Source: Phoronis australis (taxonomy: Eukaryota > Phoronida > Phoronidae). From it: 64,000 nucleotides of DNA. The notes beneath the pieces were generated by a model. It ran no database searches, had not been told where the DNA came from, and saw only the letters and a program-made list of their open reading frames with translations. Positions 61,701 through 64,000 of this stretch are shown here, in pieces. The DNA lies in contig NMRA01000729.1 of assembly GCA_002633005.1 (NCBI GenBank), positions 62,001-126,000 of the forward strand. Direction: 5' to 3'. The stretch's first letter is position 1; each line of letters opens with the position of its first letter. Made by a program: the position numbers and the translations under genes.

Positions 61701-62932
61701 ACTGGTGTTTTGCAATAACGAACCGTCTGTTATTTCCAAGATCGGAGATTACATCGTTTCGACTAAAAACAGTTTGAGACTAGTTTCGTAACGACAAATG
61801 ATGTTAAGGTTGCATTTGTGACGGAATGGGGGTTTATAGCAGCATTACTGAAAGTTGTAGCTAATGAGAATAGCAAGTGGATTTGTGTGTGGAGTATCGT
61901 TACCCAACAAGATGAGTAGAGTACTTTGGATGTTGGTTGGAAGGCCCGTAATTTGTGTACCCTCGTTCTGTGTAGATACAGTGTGTGATTGAGCTTGTCG
62001 AAGACACACCCGCATAACTCTAGCTGGTTTCCTGCGTGCCGCTATGTAGTCAGTAGCCAACACGCAGGTATCATTTAATTTTCTTCGGGAATTTTTTTAC
62101 ACACCGGTGTTTCTGATTGGCTAGTCGAATTCTCAAAAAGCAGCGCTTTACGCAAACAAAATGGCATGACCGATGGACTGAAGTGTAAATGTGGTCTGTT
62201 GTACAGACAAATTGGTGCTTAAAATTTATGTTCAGGAAATGTGAATCCAAGAAATTGTGGTTGCGCCTTTTCGGAGTGTATCTTTTTCCTTTCGATGACT
62301 TTTGTTTACGATACTGTCCTGTATTCATACAGAATGAATAACACACCGGTTAATTGGCCAGATATGTGTTTATTGTACATGTATGTGCTTCAAGCACTTG
62401 GCTATTAAACATCACTGCAGAAAACGAAATACTTGCTGCGACGCCACTTTGCTGACCAGGCTAAAAATCGCTCACAGTCCGCCATTTTTCAAGGTGTCGT
62501 AATGCCAACCAATGATTGCTGAGATTACATCAATCAATGCTAAAGCTGTGCTCCTCCATGGTACCTGCGTGCTGGCTAGGCACGTAGGAAACAGCGAACC
62601 GCGTGATTAAGAAAGATTTAGCCTGTGGACAAATGTAATCTGCAAAGGGCTACCTGGCTAGCTAAGAAGTAGATGGCGGGATTTATACTATGCAGTCTGG
62701 AACAGCGTCAAAACAAATGACGACGGAGATCAGCTACCTGATGGCGGGGCACGAGCCGATGACGTCAGTTTGGGCGTGTAAAAGTTATATCAAAATGTAT
62801 GCTTTACCTGTTCTGGTACTTGCCAGTTTCTCATTTTTATCTACTCTGACATTTCCAGGCGACGTCGTTCAGTTAAAAAAGAGAAAGCTGTCGATGTTGA
62901 ACTGGACACTATCAGCCCTGGCGATGACTCTG
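25713..62932 (+). CDS. Tie-like multi-domain cell-surface receptor gene (LCCL, Ig, kringle, EGF, FN3, TM), 24 exons, incomplete at both ends
   Basis: Predicted type I membrane receptor with its modules outside the cell. I read 24 exons from splice signals and frame: LCCL (2 exons), Ig-like, kringle, Ig-like, four EGF-like modules plus a microexon, seven FN3 modules (some split by a central phase-0 intron), a transmembrane helix and a juxtamembrane exon. From 26997 to 62932 the exon lengths sum to 3,847 bases and all junction phases are compatible; most module boundaries are phase 1, as is usual for extracellular modules. The EGF block strongly resembles vertebrate Tie receptors, for example DPYGCSCATGYRGLAC in EGF2. 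Vertebrate Tie has three FN3 modules and no LCCL or kringle. The signal-peptide exon upstream and the catalytic exons downstream were not found, so kinase versus phosphatase is open. Main risk: the LCCL-Ig-kringle exons could belong to a separate upstream gene, because the 5.4 kb intron before 36136 could hide a gene boundary. Confidence 0.8.
26000..26595. mobile_element. MITE with identical 91-base terminal inverted repeats
   Basis: Starts GCAGAATGGTGAATG and ends with its reverse complement. Bases 26000-26090 and 26505-26595 are reverse complements with no mismatch that I can find. The 9-base direct repeat GCTCAGGAG flanks it (25991-25999 and 26596-26604). Interior of about 414 AT-rich bases, no transposase. 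Long TIRs and a 9-base duplication suggest a Mutator-like non-autonomous element. It sits in the intron between the two LCCL exons. Each TIR contains TGACGTCA. Confidence 0.93.
26997..27142 (+). CDS. Exon: core of LCCL domain
   Basis: Preceded by a pyrimidine-rich stretch ending CCCCCAG and followed by GTGAGT. The frame opens DSSVCTAAWNDGRI, matching the LCCL hallmark DSSICxAAxHAG joined to VWGT..Y from the previous exon, and ends near ARYFKTARYGAETHG, where LCCL has Y.GS..NGV. It begins in phase 0, as the previous exon requires, and ends in phase 2. The intron before it carries the MITE at 26000-26595. Confidence 0.72.
27290..27352 (+). repeat. tRNA-like SINE head (tentative)
   Basis: Has a box A-like TGGGGTAGAGCATC and, about 35 bases later, a box B-like GGTTCATGTCC, as in RNA polymerase III promoters of tRNA-derived SINEs. 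No complete acceptor stem is visible, so not called a tRNA gene. Confidence 0.4.
29005..29267 (+). CDS. Exon: first Ig-like module (tentative)
   Basis: Opens VVIPLTGGEIYVYGG and closes NLYSRVVALVTG at a GGTGAGG donor. I chose the acceptor at 29003-29004 because it gives phase 2, compatible with the LCCL exon; AG at 28984-28985 would not. The exon ends in phase 1. The G.Y/F...R.V.LVT ending resembles the last strand of Tie-type Ig domains (compare LRLIVR in exon 36136-36396), but there is no cysteine pair, so the Ig assignment is weak. Codon pattern and splice sites support a real exon. Confidence 0.62.
29446..29512 (-). repeat. tRNA-like SINE head or tRNA pseudogene
   Basis: On the minus strand: GAGTGGTGCAGTGATAAAGC (box A region) and GGGTTCGAAACC (box B) with the right spacing for a tRNA fold. 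The T-arm stem CCGGG/CCGG-type pairing is visible; the acceptor stem pairs imperfectly. A short palindrome (TTAAATAACCAATTTAGTTA, near 29394) lies downstream of it. Confidence 0.5.
30501..30722 (+). CDS. Exon: kringle domain
   Basis: A complete kringle in one symmetric 1-1 exon, between ATTGCAG and GTAAGT. All six cysteines are visible in canonical order: DCLDDNG, NAPCRQW, ENYCRN, RPWCNP and WESCYVPLC. The Y.G...T.....C..W and NYCRN....RPWC blocks are diagnostic. Kringles are disulfide-tied modules of about 80 residues that bind proteins or lysine; they occur in coagulation proteases, HGF and ROR kinases. I know of none in Tie receptors. The phase-1 junction joins it to the preceding Ig-like exon through a shared glycine codon. 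Confidence 0.88.
32870..33060 (+). pseudogene. THAP-domain-like fragment
   Basis: Reads SVRHICC, then VVGCNSDVKKFDKQDKYPWM and HLKFSAFPTSMKDTKMC. C-x-VGC, YPWM, FxxFPTS...KM corresponds to the first half of a THAP zinc-coordinating domain and is close to the fragment at 16800-16990. The second Cys-His pair is not found and the two halves seem shifted relative to a normal domain. Confidence 0.5.
33447..33532. repeat. (CA)n microsatellite
   Basis: Interrupted ACACAC run of about 85 bases. Frames on either strand across it (Thr-His or Cys-Val rich) are artefacts. Confidence 0.93.
34193..34257. repeat. Small palindromic element, copy 1
   Basis: Begins TGGCGGCGCAACACTG and ends CCCCTATGGTGCGCCAC; ends are partly complementary (GGCGGCGCA/TGCGCCAC). 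Related copies are at 52193-52265 and 56453-56511. Confidence 0.6.
36136..36396 (+). CDS. Exon: Tie-type Ig-like module
   Basis: Symmetric 1-1 exon. It contains NARWTKDGG, then KVHIGHGGVYVLHNYTG, and ends LRLIVRG at a GTGAGT donor. In Tie receptors the Ig domain directly before the EGF block has the same order: a K-N-G strand, a GVY motif and a closing RLIVR. No Ig cysteine pair is present, which is also true of the corresponding Tie domain as I recall it. The acceptor is taken at AACAG (36131-36135) after a pyrimidine tract; AG at 36146-36147 is an alternative in the same phase. Confidence 0.75.
36720..36851 (+). CDS. Exon: EGF-like module 1
   Basis: Reads CPQGTYGGLCEHNC, then NGGVCHDVVGECICAPGF and DCST, with eight-cysteine Tie/MEGF-type spacing. 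Symmetric 1-1 exon between TTGTAG and GTAAAT. The block GVCH..GECIC.PGF.G..C is nearly the same as the first Tie EGF module. The open frame continues about 200 bases upstream and 80 downstream of the splice sites; that extension is intron. Confidence 0.88.
37038..37081. other. Assembly gap followed by poly-C run
   Basis: 29 N at 37038-37066 and 15 C at 37067-37081, in the intron between EGF1 and EGF2. The true gap length is unknown. Confidence 0.98.
37355..37434. repeat. (GAT)n/(GAC)n microsatellite
   Basis: Imperfect GATGATAAT units over about 80 bases in the intron between EGF1 and EGF2. Confidence 0.88.
37700..37846 (+). CDS. Exon: EGF-like module 2
   Basis: Reads ACGPNTFGFKCTSQCSD and later DPYGCSCATGYRGLACDQ. 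The DPYGCSCATG block is the strongest single match to Tie2 EGF2 in this window. Symmetric 1-1 exon between CATTACAG and GTACAAGT. Confidence 0.9.
38751..39032. repeat. Two short CTG/CTA trinucleotide tracts
   Basis: TACTACTTCTACTACTGCTG at about 38751-38781 and GACTGCTGCTGCTGATACTG at about 39000-39030, intronic. Confidence 0.7.
39275..39406 (+). CDS. Exon: EGF-like module 3
   Basis: Reads ECDTNYYGADCVETCGRC, then CDRFTGHCNGGCESGF and APYCK. CDRFTG matches CDRFQG in the third Tie EGF module. Symmetric 1-1 exon between ATTGTAG and GTGAGC. Confidence 0.88.
39920..39958 (+). CDS. Microexon: 13-residue EGF-like remnant
   Basis: A 39-base symmetric 1-1 exon with strong flanks (CGTTCCAG before, GTAAGT after). 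It adds DCLAGKNGTNCDQ in frame between EGF3 and EGF4. C..G..G..C looks like the closing loop of an EGF module. It can be included or skipped without changing frame, so alternative splicing is plausible. A chance pair of splice signals remains possible. Confidence 0.5.
40092..40196. repeat. Intronic hairpin
   Basis: TTGATAAAGTGTTTGTTCTC at 40092 pairs with GAGAACAAACACCTTATCAA ending at 40196. Arms of about 28 bases with two mismatches and a loop of about 48 bases, in the intron between the microexon and EGF4. Confidence 0.75.
40504..40638 (+). CDS. Exon: EGF-like module 4
   Basis: Reads DCIDGYYGLKCAHPCGKC, then CNKVTGSCTACRPGF and PTCHE. Symmetric 1-1 exon, acceptor TATTTAG, donor GTAGGT. 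Same cysteine plan as EGF1-3; Tie itself has three such modules, so this is an extra one. Confidence 0.87.
40980..41276 (+). CDS. Exon: fibronectin type III module 1
   Basis: Whole FN3 fold in a 297-base 1-1 exon. It contains DISVTWRPW (strand B tryptophan), GPVHKYIVLYRAS (strand C), LQKWYRVKIAI in place of the usual Y.V.V and GRPSPRA near the end. Acceptor GTTTCCTAG, donor GTAAAT. Confidence 0.85.
41966..42027 (+). CDS. Exon: FN3 module 2, first half
   Basis: Reads VPVLQTTPSVNSVHVSWN and ends at GTAAGT in phase 0 immediately after the strand B tryptophan. A long pyrimidine-rich tract ending TTTCAG precedes it. The second half is at 42759-42978; together they make 282 bases. Confidence 0.78.
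42759..42978 (+). CDS. Exon: FN3 module 2, second half
   Basis: Starts in phase 0 after CTTTGCAG and ends in phase 1 at GTGAGT. It contains HTGWSRVADI and TTWSFKIQSQNKD, then SEVSPEYTT, as in the C to G strands of an FN3. Its last 118 bases and the intron behind it were copied to 43926 onward. Confidence 0.8.
42861..43925. repeat. Tandem duplication, copy 1 (contains the real FN3-2 exon end)
   Basis: Copy 1 includes the last 118 bases of exon 42759-42978. 42861-43567 matches 43926-44632, and 43858-43925 matches 44908-44975. The middle, 43568-43857, has no partner in copy 2. Confidence 0.8.
43926..44044 (+). pseudogene. Truncated copy of the FN3 module 2 exon
   Basis: Duplicate of the 3' half of exon 42759-42978, reading LNRTLPSLACTTWSFKIQSQ then NKHF and EYKTTSLEK, with the donor GTGAGT preserved. 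The 5' half and the acceptor are missing, since the duplication breakpoint lies at 43925/43926. The copied frame has no stop but several replacements. A cryptic AG at 43934-43935 would put it out of frame. Confidence 0.8.
44633..44901 (-). mobile_element. Truncated THAP element, 5' end
   Basis: Reverse-orientation relative of 53885-54180. It ends at the plus-strand side with GGGTGGCATTCTCTTTTAAA, the same terminal repeat. On the minus strand it encodes RLYPRESEMLRKWLMVV, matching RLPRESEMLRKWLAVV of the longer copy. No opposite terminus is present. Confidence 0.75.
45327..45635 (+). CDS. Exon: fibronectin type III module 3
   Basis: Complete FN3 in a 309-base 1-1 exon. It contains TTIGIYWKSPVPNGCRVKDY, LDNLRPYARYEISVRA and a closing ITLRTS. 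PNG..+.YE.Q and L.PY..YE..VRA are classic FN3 signatures. Acceptor CTCTTCAACAG, donor GTAAAT. Confidence 0.88.
45936..46238 (+). CDS. Exon: fibronectin type III module 4
   Basis: Complete FN3 in a 303-base 1-1 exon. It opens PSKPPINLRTSENSSNSLKF, then WNGPITRYDYQ, LNSQSNYSFRVRASN and GPWSEWSYSV. Acceptor ACGTTTCAG, donor GTAAGA. Confidence 0.9.
46640..46857 (+). CDS. Exon: FN3 module 5, first part
   Basis: Reads PPAPGNLSLMDM, AVTIGWRSPCPPNGIIREHQ and KHVYEFK, ending in phase 0 at GTAATT. Acceptor after GTTCTTGTTCCTATAG. The last strands are on exon 47791-47857. Confidence 0.85.
47000..47700. other. Intron with no feature recognised
   Basis: Part of the intron inside FN3 module 5. CAACT/TTAACT-rich patches near 47360-47450 hint at old repeat sequence but nothing is identifiable. 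Confidence 0.4.
47791..47857 (+). CDS. Exon: FN3 module 5, last part
   Basis: Short 67-base exon reading IRAKTYKWGSWSSSIFETLQ, phase 0 to phase 1, between GTATTCCAG and GTAAGG. Joined to VYEFK of the previous exon it gives VYEFKIRAKTYKWGSWS, a normal FN3 F-G strand pair. Confidence 0.82.
48372..48478 (+). CDS. Exon: FN3 module 6, first part
   Basis: Reads VPIRPGDVICTARKQ, TSISIRWVEPTRKNGLLTQY, ending in phase 0 at GTAAGT. Acceptor GACCTCAG. RW...NG..T.Y is the B-C strand signature. Confidence 0.85.
49270..49444 (+). CDS. Exon: FN3 module 6, second part
   Basis: Phase-0 start after GATTGTAG gives ISWTVANGRR, then LTFDVPDLEPGTRYTVFVRA and GFGPPAETDC, ending in phase 1 at GTATGT. LTQYS joined to ISWTV makes a normal strand C. 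The upstream AG at 49240-49241 would leave frames with stops, so I rejected it. Confidence 0.85.
50082..50190 (+). CDS. Exon: FN3 module 7 (membrane-proximal), first part
   Basis: Reads DIPKIQLPPTDRDE, then TLPIIPVRDYQNKDRIK. The donor at 50191 (GTAAGA) gives phase 2, which the next exon needs. An earlier GTAAGA at 50159 would give phase 0 and break the frame unless another exon is used. Threonine-rich VTTTTATL may be O-glycosylated. Confidence 0.7.
50560..52400. repeat. Field of degenerate repeats with a recurring core
   Basis: A core like GGATTTTCATAAAATTTGG recurs near 50687, 51087, 51470, 51630, 51915, 52045 and 52365, often preceded by a CTGTATCTCC..GAGTTC block (51353, 51743, 52345) and by GACGCCCTCTTGTGGCA-like blocks (50925, 51318, 51848). 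Spacing is irregular, 100-400 bases, so it is an eroded tandem array. One N at 51424. Located within the intron of FN3 module 7. Confidence 0.65.
52193..52265. repeat. Small palindromic element, copy 2
   Basis: Begins CATGGGCGGCGTAGCACTG and continues GAGCTATAGCCCCATCCCCA then CCTATGGTGCCCCACTCA. Same organisation as the copies at 34193 and 56453. Confidence 0.6.
52578..52660 (-). repeat. tRNA-like SINE head (tentative)
   Basis: On the minus strand: TTAGTTAGACTAGCAGTGCG (box A region) and GGTTCAAATCCGCA (box B), about 35 bases apart. Different from the tRNA-like segment at 29446-29512. Confidence 0.45.
53153..53414 (+). CDS. Exon: FN3 module 7, middle part (receptor-phosphatase-like)
   Basis: Reads FYLVVVELMP, TAKLTVDDVL, IFVGDGKVYGGYVNVALEQG and KYKFKFGVVV, ending at GTAAGT in phase 0. 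YLVVVE ... F.VGDG..Y.GY.N..L..G..Y is the pattern of the extended FN3-like region just outside the membrane in receptor tyrosine phosphatases. The intron before it (50191-53152) holds a degenerate repeat field. Confidence 0.82.
53590..53653 (+). CDS. Exon: FN3 module 7, last part
   Basis: Reads ETKAHFQVYQFKEMSPSGYI in phase 0 to 1 between CTTTCAG and a weak donor GTTTGT. It closes the membrane-proximal FN3-like region. Confidence 0.7.
53885..55541 (+). mobile_element. P-like THAP transposon, non-autonomous
   Basis: Bounded by TTTAAAGGAGAATGCCACCC on the left and the reverse complement of TTTAAAGGAGCATGCCACCC on the right (one mismatch), 1.66 kb apart. A THAP-like exon lies near the left end at 54050-54268. 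The rest has no long open frame, so transposase catalytic parts are missing. It lies in the intron just before the transmembrane exon. Confidence 0.75.
54050..54268 (+). pseudogene. THAP-domain exon of the P-like element
   Basis: Reads LRCIVPAFPNYAAARKAG, then VLFFRLPRESEMLRKWLAVV. C.VPAFPN corresponds to CxVPxCxN with the second cysteine replaced by phenylalanine; FFRLP and RKWL are the F.FP and W positions of a THAP domain. The second Cys-His pair is not seen. The frame ends at a TGA at 54266. Confidence 0.6.
55626..55728 (+). CDS. Exon: transmembrane helix
   Basis: Reads AKNYKQARMT, then the hydrophobic run GGVAVFLLVVVVAVFI and YQR. About 22 uncharged residues followed by Arg, as in a type I stop-transfer segment. 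Acceptor CCAACCCTAG, phase 1 start; donor GTAAGA, phase 2 end. Confidence 0.85.
56453..56511. repeat. Small palindromic element, copy 3
   Basis: Begins ATGGGCGGCCCAGCGCTGGG and ends CCCCTATAGTGCGCCACCCAT; ATGGGCGGC.C pairs with G.GCCACCCAT. The shortest and most symmetric of the three copies. Confidence 0.62.
57474..57571 (+). pseudogene. THAP transposase exon 1
   Basis: Starts at ATG with MGKDAFCSTINCTNSSTTTP, then DVSFFRFPKDLER, and ends in phase 2 at GTAAGT. CxxxxC and FFRFPKD..R are the first half of a THAP domain, close to THAP12-type proteins. It is followed by exon 2 after a 550-base intron. Confidence 0.78.
58122..58391 (+). pseudogene. THAP transposase exon 2, frame-broken
   Basis: Reads ALGADLMNRDATYL then SKNWNLCSHHFEESMFINEE; CSHHFE is the second zinc pair of THAP. 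Spliced from TTCAG at 58121, the phase-2 exon 1 would read R-C-K-H-W-E and then hit a stop, while the conserved part needs the other frame. THAP domains normally have a few more residues between W and ADL, so a small out-of-frame deletion is likely. Stops follow at 58392 and 58404. Confidence 0.75.
58407..58580 (+). pseudogene. Possible downstream coding remnant of the THAP element
   Basis: Same frame as exon 2 beyond two stops. Reads KVDQIETFYEWLVYDLKRAK and later LESEWCADILLNPSYPYHF, ending TGA at 58578-58580. Unidentified. AATAAA at 58851-58856 could be its polyadenylation signal. Confidence 0.4.
59140..59650. other. GC-rich patch with short palindromes inside the P-like element
   Basis: Contains GGGGGCTCGTTCGAGCCCCC (about 59183-59202) and repeated CACCTGG/CCCCTGGGAGG motifs near 59570-59645. 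Coding not recognised. Confidence 0.5.
60076..62184. other. Intron sequence, no feature recognised
   Basis: Between the P-like element and the repeat at 62185. Frames at 60146-60475, 60839-61221 (minus) and 61445-61627 carry no motif; no kinase or phosphatase exon was seen. Confidence 0.45.
62185..62585. repeat. Interspersed repeat, copy 2 of 2
   Basis: Same family and orientation as 16220-16610; shares AATTGTGGTTGCGCCTTTTC and AGTCCGCCATTTTTC. Confidence 0.65.
62859..62932 (+). CDS. Exon: basic juxtamembrane segment
   Basis: A 74-base exon beginning with one base that completes the Arg codon of the transmembrane exon. It reads RRRSVKKEKAVDVELDTISP then GDDS, phase 2 to phase 1, between CATTTCCAG and GTAATA. 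A basic cluster then acidic residues fits a cytoplasmic juxtamembrane region. The intron before it is 7.1 kb and holds a P-like THAP transposon. Confidence 0.72.
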
Positions 62933-64000
62933 GTAATAATAAAAGCTTTGTAGCAAATTTAGACATATTTCATGAAAATACAGCACGTGGAAATAATGTA
63001 CATCAATCATTTAACTTGACGAACATGTGTTCCTAACATCCAGTGTGATGTGTTGGCTGCACTTAATTCAATCTACCGGTTCCGCGGCGTGTTTATTTTG
63101 CAGACTGGGTTTCTTGTGATGAGATCATGCAAAATCAGATCATGCAAAATCACGCGAGTGAAAAAGAAGTTTTTTGTAAGCATGGTCGATACCTAACTAC
63201 CGTATCCTAGTAAAATGGCAGCCATATAAATGAAGTTTGAATGTTGAATATTGTGGTACTAATCATGAATTATGGGCAGAATTCTATTTCCAGTCCATAA
63301 GCGAAGATTTATCGACAAAGTTAACCTCTCGTTGAGTATACACAACGCCAGCTTGGTCAAACGGCTAAACATCTGCGTTGTTCTCGATGACGGCTTCCTA
63401 CTTACAAACCAATTCGGAGACCTTTTCGTGGACCAGGGTTCTTGGAAGAAAAGCAAAATCTAGCATGAACTCGCAAAATTATGCGCTAGTGAAAAGCAAT
63501 TGTGTGGAGGCACTGTATTCTGTTCTGACAGGGTTTTTTTTTTGGCAGTGTACACATCGCTGAACTTGTTGCCTTTCTTCCAGTCAGTTGAAAAATCTAA
63601 GAACAAAATCAAAGGTTGTGAGTCATTTCACTTCAAAAGCGCTACACATGATCACAGAGGCCTTTTTTGTCTCATGGTGGTGACCTTTTCACTTCCACCA
63701 AAAATGAAAAGATGAAACGAGGCTACGAAAAAGGATTATAAAGTAAATTTACTACAGTTTCCACAAATTTGGTTCAAAAGTGCTGTCATCCAACTCGAGT
63801 TTTGTAATCTGGATTGTTTGAGGTCTAACGGAAATCCCAGCAGATTCCTCAGACGGCTACGCAACAACTCAGCATTTTGACGAAAAGTGGATCTATTGCC
63901 GAACTAGGGGACTTTTATTATGCTCAACATGTTTCCAAACCAGATTTACTAAACCGACTTGTAATGCTACCTAGAAACTCGCCAATCTCGGTCTATCCCA
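62933..64000. other. Start of the next receptor intron, no further exon seen
   Basis: No GxGxxG, HRD/DFG or HCSxGxxR catalytic block appears in any frame to the window end. Short frames at 63259-63715 are unsupported. Confidence 0.5.

Noticed and set aside
63259-63715. Short overlapping frames near the window end considered as kinase exons
   Set aside because: None has a glycine loop, catalytic loop or PTP signature, and splice signals are not convincing.
1-64000. CRISPR arrays, operons, bacterial promoters or terminators
   Set aside because: The window is clearly intron-bearing animal DNA; no regularly spaced short repeats with unique spacers were seen.

Overview
This is eukaryotic nuclear DNA from an animal. 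It is AT-rich and intron-dense, with short symmetric module exons, canonical GT..AG splice sites, LINE retrotransposons, THAP-type DNA transposons, tRNA-like SINE heads, microsatellites and assembly gaps (29 Ns at 37038-37066, single Ns at 15391 and 51424). The gene content and repeats fit a marine invertebrate, perhaps an invertebrate deuterostome (echinoderm, hemichordate or lancelet). The sequence alone does not settle the species.

Region 1 to ~25.6 kb is repeat territory. Its dominant structure is a large, old inverted repeat. The left arm (1-2636 plus 6130-6765) is mirrored by the right arm (17805-18430, 18775-20695 and 23995-24490). The left arm is split by two decayed L1/Tx1-like LINE 3' ends in opposite orientation (3030-4745 minus, 4930-6095 plus). 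The right arm is split by a foldback element and a decayed coding fragment of another multicopy family. The loop holds a third LINE (6890-10520) and a THAP-related fragment near 16.9 kb.

Region ~25.7-62.9 kb, plus strand, is one long receptor gene, incomplete at both ends. I could place 24 exons, 3,925 coding bases, with compatible splice phases throughout. In order they encode an LCCL domain, an Ig-like module, a kringle, a second Ig-like module, four EGF-like modules with a 39-base microexon, seven fibronectin type III modules, one transmembrane helix and a basic juxtamembrane exon. The second Ig module, the EGF modules and the first FN3 modules resemble the angiopoietin receptor (Tie) ectodomain. 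The membrane-proximal FN3 resembles those of receptor tyrosine phosphatases. No catalytic exon lies inside the window. LCCL and kringle modules in front of a Tie-like ectodomain are an architecture I do not recognise.

The introns are a graveyard of mobile DNA. They hold a fresh MITE with two identical 91-base terminal inverted repeats and a 9-base target duplication (26000-26595), a tandem duplication that copied half of an FN3 exon (42861-44975), two families of P-element-like THAP transposons (53885-55541 with a truncated relative at 44633-44901, and 57366-60075), a ~1.8 kb field of degenerate repeats (50560-52400), three copies of a small palindromic element, and three tRNA-like segments.
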